Shown here piece after piece: positions 38,652 to 49,890 of a DNA stretch of 64,000 nt (the first letter of the stretch is position 1; each line of letters starts with the position of its first letter). Made by a program: the position numbers and the translations under genes. The stretch comes from Gracilaria gracilis. Lineage: Eukaryota; Rhodophyta; Florideophyceae; Gracilariales; Gracilariaceae. The stretch lies in NCBI GenBank assembly GCA_030374805.1, contig JARGSG010000056.1:186001-250000 (forward strand). The letters are read 5' to 3'. The notes beneath the pieces were generated by a model that was not told the DNA's origin, did no database searches, and saw only the letters and a list, made by a program, of their open reading frames with translations.

Positions 38652-39317
38652 TTACCCATACGTTCTCCTCTCGCCGTGGTAACCGGAAAACGACGCGCTG
38701 TGCACGAACTGCGTGCTGTGCGATTGGTCCATCCCGCTCACGCAGCTGCTCTCCGGTAGGTAGATCACATCAAAGCTCACGATCAGGTCGTCGCGAAGTG
38801 AAGCATCATCGAAACCAGGCATGCCAGCGCCGCGAACCAACACGTTCACGCCATGTTTCCACGAGAACTGTCTACTGAACACCGCCCACACATCTACATT
38901 GACCGCTCTGCCATCCATACCGGTGATGCTAACCACCGACCGCATGAGCGCCTGCGCCAGCGTAATACTGTGAGAAACGCTCAGATTGTCGCCATGTCTC
39001 ACGAACCTGGCATGTGCCTTCTCCGCAATCGTAAACACCACATCGCCATCACTACAACCGGCTATACGATTTCCACCACCCTTGACCCGGATGCGCATCC
39101 CACCACGGCATCCAGCTCTAACCGACACGCACCTCTCAAACATCTCCCTCACAATCACCCCATCCGACCTTGTAACGCACCGGATAATCCTCACAAACTT
39201 GTTAACGCCACTGAACAGTTGTTCCAATGAACACAACACAGTCCCTTGTAAATCCGGCGGTTTTGGTACTCTGTCCTCGTTATTCTCCCTTAAAAACGCC
39301 TCACCGGTGAGAAGCAT
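38652..39317 (-). CDS. DnaJ/Hsp40 C-terminal (substrate-binding) domain protein without J domain
   Basis: A 221-residue protein. Nearly the whole length is the DnaJ C-terminal double beta-domain of type II Hsp40s. CSLEQLFSGVNKFVRI matches the LEDLYxGxxKKLxI start, and MRIRVKGGGN, GDVVFTIAEKAHARFVRHGDNL, ITLAQALM, GMDGRAVNV, VRGAGMP and DLIVSFDVIYLPE follow in family order. No J domain with HPD motif lies upstream in any frame that I could find, and there is no Gly/Phe linker. The protein is therefore either an orphan substrate-binding domain or the last exon of a gene whose first exon I cannot see. It should bind unfolded polypeptides but could not stimulate Hsp70 by itself. Confidence 0.75.
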   Translation of the reverse strand: MLLTGEAFLRENNEDRVPKPPDLQGTVLCSLEQLFSGVNKFVRIIRCVTRSDGVIVREMFERCVSVRAGCRGGMRIRVKGGGNRIAGCSDGDVVFTIAEKAHARFVRHGDNLSVSHSITLAQALMRSVVSITGMDGRAVNVDVWAVFSRQFSWKHGVNVLVRGAGMPGFDDASLRDDLIVSFDVIYLPESSCVSGMDQSHSTQFVHSASFSGYHGERRTYG

Positions 39318-39802
39318 TTCAAAACACCCAGAACTCGGGGGTGGTCACGGAGATCTGAGTGTATCTCGGCAGTGCGGAGGCCTTCGGAAAGGATAATCAT
39401 GATGGATGCGATTACAAATTAGTAAACGGAGCAAGGTGGCCAAGCCAGAGCGAGAGTAGATGTAGTTCCTCAAGTCGATTGTGTGGTGTTTGCAATAGGA
39501 GTTCCGCTCGCCGCACTGCCTTGGAGCTTGTGTCCATTCCTGAAAACGAAGGCAGATTGCCCAGTGAGCAGCTCTGAGAGCACTGTCAGAACACGCAGAC
39601 CTCCGGGCACTCTTTCCTGGAAAATTATTTCAAGCGTAGTTCTGACGTGGAACGAAGCAATAGCACAAGTCACCGACCCGGCCGCATCAGCGACTATACT
39701 CGAGAACTCATCCTCTGGGAGAAACCTCTCCAACAACGGTTTAAATCTCAAGCACATTGTCTTTTCTGGTTCGATGAACAGCGAACTAGCTCCTGACTTT
39801 AG

Positions 39803-42800
39803 CTATGCATTTATCTGCTGCTCTGGAAAGGCAGTATACCTGTGTCCACAAACTTCGAAAAACCTATGCTCAGCAACCATCTCACGTGGTGTGTGACACA
39901 AACGTTGACTTGTACCAAACAATTTCTTTGCCTTGTACGGATCAAACACAAGTATAACCAAACGACGTATTTGGCAACTACAGATTAAAAAAAAACTTGA
40001 TTTCGCCTCCACTTGACACATACGCATACCGCTTGTTTCCAAACTCTTCTACCCTCTTTTTGTTCCCGACCTCTCCATCAACACGCCTCATCGATCTAAC
40101 CAAACAAAAATTCTCGTTTCCCGCTCTTGAAATATGAAATACAAAATGGAGAAGCCCAACATTGCACTTTCCACCTGCGTCAAAAAGTACACTATCATAT
40201 CTGCTTTCATTCCCATTCACAAACGTAGTTCTATATGGGATCCGGTCTTCTCGGTGCATAGAACTCCATTCAAACGTCGCACTAAAGCGTTTACGCCCAA
40301 TATTCTTGCATGAGTAACATTTAGGCATAAACCTGATAGCTTCCAGCACATTTGAAGTAACGACATTAATTTTTGTAAACTGTGGCATCCGCAAGCCTCT
40401 TGACTTTACGACAGTATTCATCTTATGTTCCGTCATTTCTTTTAATGCACAATTTGGCTTTGAATGGGTCTCCTCCATACTTTCTTCGAGTTCGTTCTCA
40501 GTGTTATCGTTTTGTAACTCAATTTATGTTCTATTAAGCAGCAGCTGAGGTGCAATTGAGTTTATGTGCTTGTTTGTGTTCTTCTATGCCCTCTAAGTGG
40601 CCTTGTGAAGTGTTTCATTTTCATCTGTTGCTGAGCGCTTTATGCAGCCGAAATCTAAGAGATGATCACGGAGGTGGTACATTATTCGGTGAAGCTTAGT
40701 ATTGATCGGTCTGTCACCAATTCGCGCCACTGCAATAGCTGCATCGAAAGCGATCTTTTGAATATCAACGATTTGTGCCTGTGTTCTATGGGCTTTGGTG
40801 GGATCAACATTGATTCCCATCAGTGTCCGCTGAAGAAGGTCGATCTGTAAGCATCCTTGAAGTAGTGGCTCCTCATCGGGTGCAACATGGTTCGAGAGGC
40901 CCATTACAGTACTCCGAAGAAATGGAGTTTGCAATCGTCGCACTAGTCCAAAGATTCCAGATTGTGTTTGGCTCTCTAGATACTTGAAGGGTGGAATGCA
41001 AGGGATGCGAGCTGCCCTTGGGACGTCAAGCATTCTTTGATTAGCAATTGATATTAATCTGGCCCGCGGTTGGTCTTTATATGCGTCATGGGTTTTGAAG
41101 CATTTGTGTGCGCCATCTACAAGCTGCCGAAGCAAGCCATGCTCCAGGACGTGTAACTTATCAAAGCCGATGGACCTGTACAATCGGTACGGATACGAGC
41201 CCAGTCCAGCAATTGTCGCTGCTGGCGGTGGAAGTTGCTGAGCACTTGTGCTCTTCAAGTAGTGCTTGGCCTCTTTGACCGATATGAATTCTGTTGCTAC
41301 CATCTCAAAACCCGGAGGAAAGAAGTTGTGCCTCTAATGTTTTGACCACCTGTCTGCGTGGACCGACATCCTCAACAGAAAGATTTTCCTCCAGTATGAC
41401 ACTTTCGTGTTCTTTGTTCTCGTGAATGGAGTGCGTCTGCAAATCGTTTTCATTACCATTAACGTTTGAATCGCACTCGTTTTCAAAGCTATAGCCGTCC
41501 GCACTGTAATCCTCTTCATTTCCATCAACTTCTGCATCGAATGCACTCTGAGTATCTTCCACACTATCCACTTCTGATTCTGTACAGCTATTCTGACTAT
41601 GACTTCTTCCAATCTTCCCCCGACGGCGGAACCTTTTCAAACAGGGAGTGCAGTCAAAGCAGGATCCTGCGCTTAAAAGTGATAGTCTAGCGCGCTCGTG
41701 TTTCTGGTCTTCTACATGCGTGAGAAGTCGTGGAAATACCATCACGCCTTCCAAGGGTTTGCCGATATGGGAAAATCTTGCGAAGTCTTTCAGTAACAGA
41801 AACATGAACTTCTGATGGAGCAGTGCTTTCTCTTTGCGAATCTGTGCGTCACTGACTCTCACGTTTTGGACTACGGGCCAGGGAGCAATACCAACATCGT
41901 ACCATTTATCAGACTGACCTTTTATATTACAGAACCGGATGCGAACGTTACAACTGCTTTGTGAACCGGAACTCGATAGTATGTGGCTGTCGCAATACTT
42001 TTCGATGCAAACGATTGCGCAGTTCTCGTTTTGAAGGTGGTTCTTTGCTTCTGCGTACTCTTGAAATCCTCTTGTGCTCCAAGGTGCACAGTAGACTCTG
42101 CAATCGTTTTTGGAGGTCTTGGAAAATGGCAGTATGCTGCTCACGCCCCCCGATCTGTTCAGAACGGAAATCAAGAGGTCCATTATCGGTATGAAAGCTC
42201 CTGTTCTGTTTTCTCCCAATCTAGTATTGATCACAGCCGTTCTCCATCCTTCTTCTTTAACCTTCCACTTCTTTGTCTCTCGTAAGTAGGATTCAAACTT
42301 TTGGGGAGACGGGAACTGTGCTGTCAAAAATCGCGCATCACTTGAATTGTGCTTTCCCATGTCTGTGATCAAACCGTAGAATACTTGGATCTCATTCGAA
42401 CTCATTCCAAATTGTGTGCAGTAGGCTATTATCTTTGTACAAGACGGGTGTAGTGTGGTCAACAATGGACGGAGTTGGCTACGGTTTTGTTACAGTGCTT
42501 CGGATCTGTCTGTAAAGGCTTCGTAGAACTGAAACACAAGCCAAGCTACGTTTCTTTTTTCTTGTTCTCTACATTGTTCCCCGACACAGGATGCATTGGT
42601 ATGTTCCGCTTCACTACTGCATGGTACTCTCTCTGGGGTCCAATCGCCCTCTGGAAGGCTAATCATTGGCTCATCACAGCGCTGCGATGAATTCGTGCAA
42701 TGAACCGTTTGCTTTTGATTGATATGAAAACTTGAAGAACCGCTACACCTCATTGAGTCGTGGGAAGTTTTGGTTTTGTTCTGTAGGTTCTGGTTGAATG

Positions 42801-42894
42801 CTTGCACTCTCTTGTGGGCTTTGGATATGTGAGCTCTAAGTCGTTGTCTCTCACGGAAGCTTTTGAAGCAAATATGGCACTTGAATAGAGCCAT
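39803..42894 (-). pseudogene. Decayed DNA-transposon transposase (Plavaka/KDZ-like), C2H2 finger at N-terminus
   Basis: Consecutive minus-strand frames read as one broken ~1000-residue protein. The N-terminus (42894-42490) has a C2H2 finger, CHICFKSF...HISKAH. The next frame (42465-41305) continues it in the same frame after a TAA at 42490-42492. A one-base shift at 41304 leads to 41303-40593, with YPYRLYRSIGFDKLHVLEHGL and TKLHRIMYHLRDHL then DENETLHK. Further shifts and stops precede 40478-39978, and a shift in an A9 run (39987-39995) leads to the last part (to 39803). The finger start, the D-LH-LEHGLLRQL helix and the TDENETLHK end resemble large transposases of the Plavaka/KDZ group. The family call is tentative; the decay is clear. 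Confidence 0.55.
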
Positions 42895-43212
42895 GGTACT
42901 CCGTAATATGCTTCTGTCTAGTACGTTAAGCGAGATCCGAATTTATGGGTTCAGCTGTCTAAAAGTATCTCATTACGCACTGCGTTTCTCTTCGTGCATA
43001 GGAAATGCTTTGACAAGAAAGTTTTGCTATTCGAGGACGATCTGCTTTCTCTTCAGGAAGGCTTCAAGTGCAAGACAGAGCGGCAATGAAACGAAATCCG
43101 ACATTCGCTATGCTCCTTTCTTCTTCTCCCCAGTTCTTGGGGCTGGGTGCTGTACAGTGCAGGTACTTGGGTTGAACCTGCATATTTTGTGATTGTGTCA
43201 AGGTCTCCGCGT

Positions 43213-44642
43213 ATGGACCCTAACTCGCACCCGTCAGTTCACTTTGCAGAGGATGAAATACATGCTGCACCTCCATCGAGGGTTGCCACACCTTCCGCAA
43301 CAGCAGAGAAGAACACTAGTCAGAGAAAACGAAGTTCCTCGCAACGGTTGCCCAACACAGCGACAAAGCAGAGGAGAACACCCCAAGGTAGGAAGAAGAG
43401 TGCAAATGTAGAATCAAATCGCGCTTTGGATGCTGAGAGTACCAGTAACTGCCGTAACTGCGTTGATGTGAAGAAAGAAATTGAGAGGTTACGGTCTGAT
43501 TTACACTGCTTTCAAACTGAGATTCTGAAAAGATGGGATGCGAAGCCAGTCGCAAAAGAAGTGCGAACCGATGCAGAATCTTCTCAAAGAGAACAACATC
43601 GCTCTAATTCTATGAACTTACAGAAAGATATTTTACGTGAAGTTCGATATATCAAAGAGAAAACTGTCGGTGGTCATACGGAGAATGCAGACGAAGCCGG
43701 AGAGCTTCGAAAGGTACGCCTACCTCGTCCAACTTTATCGCGTTGCTTAGCTTATCTAATTGTGGTTTATTGGTTTTTCCCTCGTTTCTCATCGTCAAAC
43801 CAGAAAGCCGAGGCGGCAAAGGTAAGATAAGAACAGTTGGATCTCGATTAACATCGAATGTATACAATCTCTGACACGTGCTAATGAATTCATCCTACAG
43901 GAGTACGTTAAGTTTTATATTTGCTGTGAGTTTCTGAACGCTTCGAGGGGCTTCGATATTTTTGGGGCATCTTCAGAGAGAACCTCCGAAGACTCTAATC
44001 TCGTGTTGAACGCAGCAGCCTATGTAATGAATTGTGAAATGGGAGACATTGCGGTTTCTTCTTTTCTTGACCGGTTTGTTAAGGTAAAAAAAGAATAAAA
44101 AGGAAGTGGATCAGAGAGTTGGTTGCTACATTGCGGGTGGCATGAGTCGAGCACAAGACATTACACGTGACAAATTGGTAAGTTTATCGCACACATGTTT
44201 TGTACTTTACAGTTTCTAACAAGCAGCTGGTTATAGATTGACGTGTTTCTAAGATCCGGGAAGGAATCAGAACCATACGTTAAGAGAATTGGTTTCCTTG
44301 CTTCTTCGAAGTCGGAGAAGAAAGAGGCGGGTTTGAAGCTTCTCGATAACTTTCAGGCTGTTAGGCTTGAATTATTGGACGATGCATGGTTTGATTCATG
44401 GTTTTATGGGCAGGCAGCGGCGTATAGCAACGCTGTTTCTGCGAAGAGAAATATCAAGGCTATGTGTCCGAATGCTGCCCCACTTGGGAATATCCCTGAT
44501 GTATTTAAAGAGGAGAATGGACGTCCGACTGTGAGTATTTGGTCGATTGGCTTTGTAATCATGAAAGTACGTCTTTTCTGTCCAGCGCACTACGACTGGG
44601 AAACAAATTCTAACATTCAATCGAAGATTCTGGAGTAGGTAG
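43213..44642 (+). CDS. Five-exon gene of unknown function, coiled-coil protein
   Basis: My exon model is 43213-43713, 43804-43821, 43901-44083, 44237-44530 and 44586-44642. All introns are GT-AG and phase 0, giving 350 residues. Exon 2 is an 18-nt microexon (KAEAAK). Exon 1 encodes a basic Ser/Thr-rich region and a coil (CRNCVDVKKEIERLRSDLHC). Exons 3 and 4 encode EYVKFYICCEFLNASRG and IDVFLRSGKESEPYVKRIG, with no family I recognise. The donor of intron 3 (GTAAAAAAAG) is weak. A further coding-like stretch at about 44693-44863 (WILQLHEYLDEKLMERNL, stop 44861-44863) suggests an additional exon. The gene starts 319 bp from the transposase remnant and diverges from it, so it might be the second gene of the same transposon. 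Confidence 0.5.
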
Positions 44643-45274
44643 AAGCCTATACGAATTGAAAACGCAAAGGCTATCGCCTATCACACGAACCATTCTGGGC
44701 AAAGTGGATTCTGCAGCTTCATGAGTACTTGGATGAGAAACTTATGGAGCGGAACTTGCATGAAAATGTGGGTAGGAGAAACGTTTATTGGGGTCGGTTT
44801 ACTGTTGAAAGAATGTTGACAAGCGAGAGTATCGAGAGCATTTCAAAGAAGACCTCACTGTAAAGTGATTGAGCGTGACCATTGTGTTCAGCAGAATTAC
44901 GGTTCCTGTAGATTAGACGCATTTCACCCCTCGAGACGTCTCCGGTGCTGCAAGATGACCGTAGCGGTGGTTGATCCGTGGGATATAGTGTTCGGCTTAT
45001 TTCGATGGCCTTTTTGGGTTAGCCCTGCGAAACGAGCACTGATTGCCCAGAGAAGCGACCTTTTGGAAATTATCCCACAGGAGCAGTGCGAATATCAATT
45101 AGGTCCGACAAAATACAGTAAAATATCAATTTGGTCCGACAATACACAGTGAAATATCAAGTTGGTCCGACAGTACACAGTGAAATATATCTTGGCCCAG
45201 CGAAATGAATGCAAATTTAATCTTTACTGTGGTTCTCTAGGTTTTACAAGCTACTCACGTCACGTAGAGTGATG
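44643..45274. other. Region with a 31-bp tandem repeat
   Basis: Contains a possible last exon of the preceding gene (to 44863) and the tandem repeat at 45091-45200. Otherwise nothing is recognised. Confidence 0.4.
45091..45200. repeat. 31-bp tandem repeat, about 3.5 copies
   Basis: Units start AATATCAATTTGGTCCGACA and end TACACAGTGA, at 45091, 45122, 45153 and a decayed copy at 45184. Adjacent copies differ at a few bases. Short tandem units of this kind are common near the ends of DNA transposons, but no matching copy was seen on the far side of the transposase remnant. Confidence 0.8.
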
Positions 45275-46036
45275 TCACCGGAAACACCACTCGCCTCGCC
45301 ATATAGTCAAACCAGATGCCCAAACGTTGGACGCGTGTGCCAGCTGTGCGATAAGCGAGTTATGATGGCATTCTCGTGACGATATCGGGTCACTCGAAAG
45401 AATAATTGGACCCTCGTCTGCGGCTCGGGCCCTAATCTTTTCTTTCTCGTGCCCCGATATCCTCACTCGAATGTCAACATATCTCATACATAATGGGGTT
45501 TCAAGGCACGTGGAAAATGATTTATTTGCAGGTGAGGGCGCCAAACTCAAGCGAAAGCATCTCCGCCGTCGTCGTTCGCGTCGGCTCGGAGAAGCCGTGC
45601 TCGATATTGGCGCTCTGCCCCCGGCCTCAAATGTCCACGTGCCTGTTGCTGTTTTGTGCACTCCGCCACCCACGCATCCCGCTAGCCGCGTGCAGCGGCA
45701 CACCTGCACATCAGACCACACCTCCGCCCTGGCTCGCAACGATCTTCTCGACACCGAACGGCCGAGCTCAGCAATGAGAGTCGTTGCTACGTCTGCCCCT
45801 CCTATGCCTAAGCCGTACCATTCGTTTTGCACAAACCAAGTCCCTCCATACCCACGGGAGCATGTCAAGACGTCCAACACGGGCCGCCTAGACGGCAGGA
45901 AACGATGCCTCTCCCAACATCGGGTGTATAATTCGACTAACCGTTCAACTAAGAATGTCTCCTCCTCATAGCCGAGTTCAAACCTGATTTGAATCCGGTC
46001 GTTGCTGCTGCCTCCCATTGACTTTCTCCGGCACAT
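45275..46036 (-). CDS. Doubtful 253-codon reading frame
   Basis: A long open frame with some protein-like stretches (YEEETFLVERLVELYTRCWE, YGGTWFVQNEWYGLGIGG) but also a basic low-complexity middle and a poor C-terminus. An equally long plus-strand frame covers much of it. I recognise neither. It may be a remnant of a mobile element next to the retrotransposon. Confidence 0.22.
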   Translation of the reverse strand: MCRRKSMGGSSNDRIQIRFELGYEEETFLVERLVELYTRCWERHRFLPSRRPVLDVLTCSRGYGGTWFVQNEWYGLGIGGADVATTLIAELGRSVSRRSLRARAEVWSDVQVCRCTRLAGCVGGGVHKTATGTWTFEAGGRAPISSTASPSRRERRRRRCFRLSLAPSPANKSFSTCLETPLCMRYVDIRVRISGHEKEKIRARAADEGPIILSSDPISSRECHHNSLIAQLAHASNVWASGLTIWRGEWCFR

Positions 46037-46201
46037 GCAAAAATTTTTTTTTGGCTAAGTCGGCGCAACGGGTTGCTACAATGAACCAAGGCCTCCAGCG
46101 TAGCAAAACTTTTGCCACAGCCGAGCAGTTAACATCTGTATGTTTACCGTTACAGTCCAGGTTGCCACGGCACTGTCACATCAACATAACCCCCTTACTC
46201 T

Positions 46202-46208
46202 TATATAA
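46202..46208 (+). promoter_or_regulatory. TATA box in the DIRS-like element leader
   Basis: TATATAA located ~100 bp upstream of the gag-like ATG at 46309. It is the likely core promoter of the element; inferred. Confidence 0.4.
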
Positions 46209-46308
46209 GCCTTGTTAGTTCTTCTGTACTGCCCCACGCCGGCCCCATCATCGAAACACAGCTTGTCCGCCCCGTCATTCCGAAAGCCAATCCAAACACC
46301 ATTTCATT

Positions 46309-47546
46309 ATGTCTGCCAATAATCCCGTCGCTCCGCAGACCCATTTGGATTTCAGCATCGCCACAACGGCGGACCTCCTCAACGCAACTGATGACGTTCT
46401 ACGCAACTCAATTAGCTCTCGCCATATAACCGTCGCGACAGACACCAGTCGTAAGGACCTTCTGCTGGCGGCTCTCAAAGCTCAACGTAATGCACAGGAA
46501 AACCATCAGTTTGCAACGCCGAAGTCTGCAATGGATCGAATACTCTCATTAACCGTGAGCGAGATTTCAGAAGCGTCCAACGCCGATCCTTCTTCTTTTC
46601 TGGCGCTTTTGAAACGAGCTCATCAATATGACGGGTCTCTCGCTTCCCCCCTGACAAGCCTTCCAGCGAACCACTGTCTCACCTCGCGAAGACCTGGAAG
46701 TTGGTCTCACTCAAAACTGAGCGTGCTGAAGTAGCCGTTCAGCAAGCCGCCATGGCACCGGTGGCGACTCACGTCCCTGACATCCCTCCCCCTCTCCCCC
46801 ACCTATCAACATTAGAAAATCTTCTGGGAAACGGCCATTATGATGCCGTGCAGCCCGACGCAGACGGAGAGCAGCCAAAGGAGACGCCGAAAAGATAGCT
46901 CAATGTCACGTCCGTTGGGGGCATTGCTATCATCGACGAGAACGGAAAAAGCACTGCCAATCGCCCTCCTCAGTTAGGTCCGTATCCGGGAAAGGCTACG
47001 TCTATGCTGACCCTCTGCGTTTCCGAACTAATTGCGGGAAAGCTGATCAAAGGGCTATTAATGAGAAGGCGCTGCATCGAGTCAGCCGCCGCTCAGGTCT
47101 AGTGGTTCCGTGGTCAAAACGGCGAAAATATGGTGGCAGAAGCCGAAGCATACACGCTCGGACGAATTCTGCACCTCGCCCTACTTCAGCAGAACACAAT
47201 GGAGGATGCACTAGAGCAGCTCCCCTGGATCGAGGTGGCAGTTCGCAAGTTGTACGCACTCATCTACGTCGAGAACAACGTCCGCACGATGCAATTGCCC
47301 CGATCCGTCACGTGGACAGCCGCAAATCCTACCCTAGAATCCAATCCAGGCGCGCCAAACCTCCTTCCGGACTACGACTCATCCCTCGCTCGCAGACTGG
47401 CAATGAACGCCAAGGCTCACAATGCCTTCAAATCAATGAAAGCGATACAGGCCCGCAATCCCAGGCAAACAAGACGCGACAACCGCGAGCCCAGAATGTG
47501 GAAGCACGACAACCAAGAACCCCCGAAGGACAACAGGCGCCAGTAG
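46309..47546 (+). pseudogene. gag-like gene of the DIRS-like element, broken
   Basis: Starts at the ATG at 46309 (MSANNPVAPQTHLDFSIATT). After ~110 codons the frame shifts near 46640-46700. It then runs with two in-frame TAG stops (46896-46898 and about 47099-47101) to the stop at 47544-47546. Protein-like stretches (VSELIAGKLIKGLL, LGRILHLALLQQNTMEDALE) persist between lesions. No zinc knuckle is seen. The position before the reverse transcriptase is the basis of the call. Confidence 0.5.
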
Positions 47547-49249
47547 GTCGGTGTTCCGGCATCAAATTTCAAGGCCCCCGAACAAGTCCTAACATATTCC
47601 CCCTCCCGACGTCGCTCTTTCGTACCCCTTCTAATCTAAGCCGAGTAATATCTGCAATCAACCTCTCTTTCGCCCCCACGGAACCGAACCGTCATGAACC
47701 CTCCCCATTCGCCAGTGTGCAAATATCTAAGTCTCAAACCGCCTGCATTGACTCCATTCGTCGAAGGCTGCTCCAGGACCCCACAGACCCGTCCCCACCC
47801 CCCCTTGCCTACTCAAGCTCCGGAATTTGTTCTACCATATCAGAAAATGGAAAACTAGTCCCATTTGACGTCACCTTCTTGCCCCACTCTCTACGCGGTT
47901 CCGTTGTTCCCTTGCGCCCGGAGCGCCTTGAACTTCCCAAAACACGCCCTTCCCAACGCCGTTATCCTTGGGAGCAGCACCTCCCCTTCGAGTCACAGAA
48001 ACTCTTCACCGACTCGAGGACCAAAGCATTCGTGCTACCGCTTCACAAAGCGGCAATCTACGCTCTTCCCCAGCCGCCAAAACCCTCGTGCCCTCCAAAA
48101 GACTACGCTCTGATTCTCAAAAGAATGCACGATGCCGGAATGCTGGCGTGGGCAGCCGTCTCTCGAGAAACAAAGGTCCAGACCAGGCTGCGAAACTTTC
48201 TCACGATTTTCCTCTTCGCCATCGCTAAATCTGAAACGGCGCAACGCCTAATCAGCTGGCCAATAGAGCAAAACGCCCATATGCCGGGCCCTCCTTACAC
48301 TGCCCTACCGACCCCCGATCTCTTTAAAACCATCTGCCAGACGGACGTGCCTCTATCTTCAATATTCCTCGACATTGAAAATATGTTCCACAACATACAG
48401 CTCCCTCCTTGGTTAGCAAACCTCTTTCCCCCCCAAGCAGTATCTTTTGGCAATCTCCCCGGGACCTTGCAGCAGCGCCAAACCTCAATCTTTGGCCGTA
48501 GGCCAAAACAAAGAGAACTGCTCCGTCCCTTTCAACGAACCCTCCCAACGGGTTTCAAATGGGCTGTGCACATTGCACACCACATGGTCTCCGCGAAAAT
48601 TCGGAACTCGTTCCGCCGACTCAGGCCAGCGCTTTCCACTCACTAACCGAACTCTCTGGCTTTGCTGGCGTCATCAGCTCCCTGTCATGTTCTCTCAAAC
48701 AGCTACGCGTTGCTTCTACACATCATCGATGATGTTAACGTTATCCTTGCGGGCTGAGAGCCAGCGCAGGTTAAAGCGTTCCAGCTTCACATAACCAATC
48801 TTCTCTTAAAACGCGGGCTCTCTATCAAAGCAACAAAATCATCTCCTCCAGGCTACGTCGAGACAAATTCAATCAAGTTCATAGGCTGGATATGGGATTT
48901 CCGTCAGCGCATCATCGCTCCCCTCGACAACAAGCTCTCCGCCGTCATATCGCACGCCAACCTCTTCGCCCAGAGTCACAACGTAACCAAAAGGTTGCCA
49001 GTCGACGAGGAGAACCACTTCGAACAGCTTTTGGGCAAGATTGTCTGGCTCGCGCTCGGTAACCGCCCGATTCTCTCAGCTCTCTGCGACTGTTACCGCC
49101 TCCTCTATGGACATTCGTCGAGCGCAGTAACGGCGCGGAATGCTGCTATCGAGTTAGAAAACATTGCAGGTCTCCTGCCTCTCTCGTGCTTCTCTCCCGG
49201 AACGCCCTTGTCGAACACTGTCGTCGCCTTCGATGCCTCTCTTCGAAAA
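47547..49249 (+). pseudogene. Reverse transcriptase and first part of RNase H of the DIRS-like element
   Basis: The frame is continuous except for TAA 48644-48646 and TGA 48755-48757. RT blocks visible are SSIFLDIENMFHNIQLPPWL (motif A with the first Asp), LPTGFKWAVHIAHHMVS (motif B) and LLHIIDDVNVILAG (motif C, IDD). After these comes the thumb-proximal LLLKRGLSIKATKSSPPGY and IKFIGWIWDFRQRII. RNase H begins at VVAFDASLRK and is cut there by the LTR element at 49250; it resumes at 61233. The upstream frame overlaps the gag-like region from 47102. Confidence 0.75.
49245..49249. repeat. Target-site duplication, left copy
   Basis: GAAAA directly before the 5' LTR, identical to the five bases after the 3' LTR. 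Confidence 0.9.
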
Positions 49250-49790
49250 TGTAGTATAGTGGGCCCGGGTTGGTACAGAGTGTGTCTGATCAGCCGTTCA
49301 CGTACGAAGGGGTAGTGCACGATGGGCTGGTGCCGTGGCACCGCCACGTGTACGATTTGGTGATCAAGTGCCGGACGGATTGGCACAGCGTACAGGTTGG
49401 CCACGTGTACGGACTTGGTGGTGACAATGCAAATTAGACCGATCGTACAGTAGTTAGTAATGGGGCCTAGACCCGATATTTAGTTGTAGTTCGGATCTCC
49501 CGAGGCCCCCAATCGTAAACGACAAGCATCTTCTGCCGAACGTCTTTCTCGCCAGCTTGCGCTAACGATAGACCGCACAGTATATTCTACTCAGGTTTCT
49601 CAGACCGTTCGTACCCTTTTGCGCGCCCCTGTACGCGCTTGGTGATACCGACCTTCTACTCTCCCTTCGACCGCCCGGTGCTTCCGCCCTCCCTCTCCGC
49701 TCGGACTCATTACAGTCACACGACTGTACGCTGCCGCCGCTCCCGTCTCAAGACCGCTTCGGACTCTTTGCTTTATTGTGTTATACCACA
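49250..49790 (+). repeat. 5' long terminal repeat (541 bp)
   Basis: Starts TGTAGTATAGTGGGCCCGGG and ends GTTATACCACA. By eye it differs from the 3' copy at about nine positions (eight transitions, one transversion), with no length difference. No clear TATA box was noted. Confidence 0.95.
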
Positions 49791-49791
49791 T

Positions 49792-49809
49792 TGGTCTCCC
49801 GACCTAGAA
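49792..49809 (+). other. Primer-binding site candidate
   Basis: One base after the 5' LTR comes TGGTCTCCCGACCTAG. The TGG start, complementary to the CCA end of a tRNA, and its position are diagnostic. I could not assign the tRNA species. Confidence 0.6.
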
Positions 49810-49890
49810 GTGAAATTCGAGACCGTGCGGAGCAGCAGAACCGATCGTGGAACCGATACGTACAGTATAAGTCATCGTCCGCACGGAGAA

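Noticed and set aside
38986-39396. Plus-strand frames opposite the DnaJ C-terminal gene
   Set aside because: Antisense shadows; the minus strand carries the conserved domain.
45471-45971. Plus-strand frame of 166 codons with a Pro/Arg-rich product
   Set aside because: Overlaps the equally doubtful minus-strand frame; no motifs; probably non-coding or an element remnant.
49639-49890. gag frame open upstream into the 5' LTR
   Set aside because: This part is LTR and primer-binding-site sequence also present at the 3' end; the ATG at 49891 is the sensible start.
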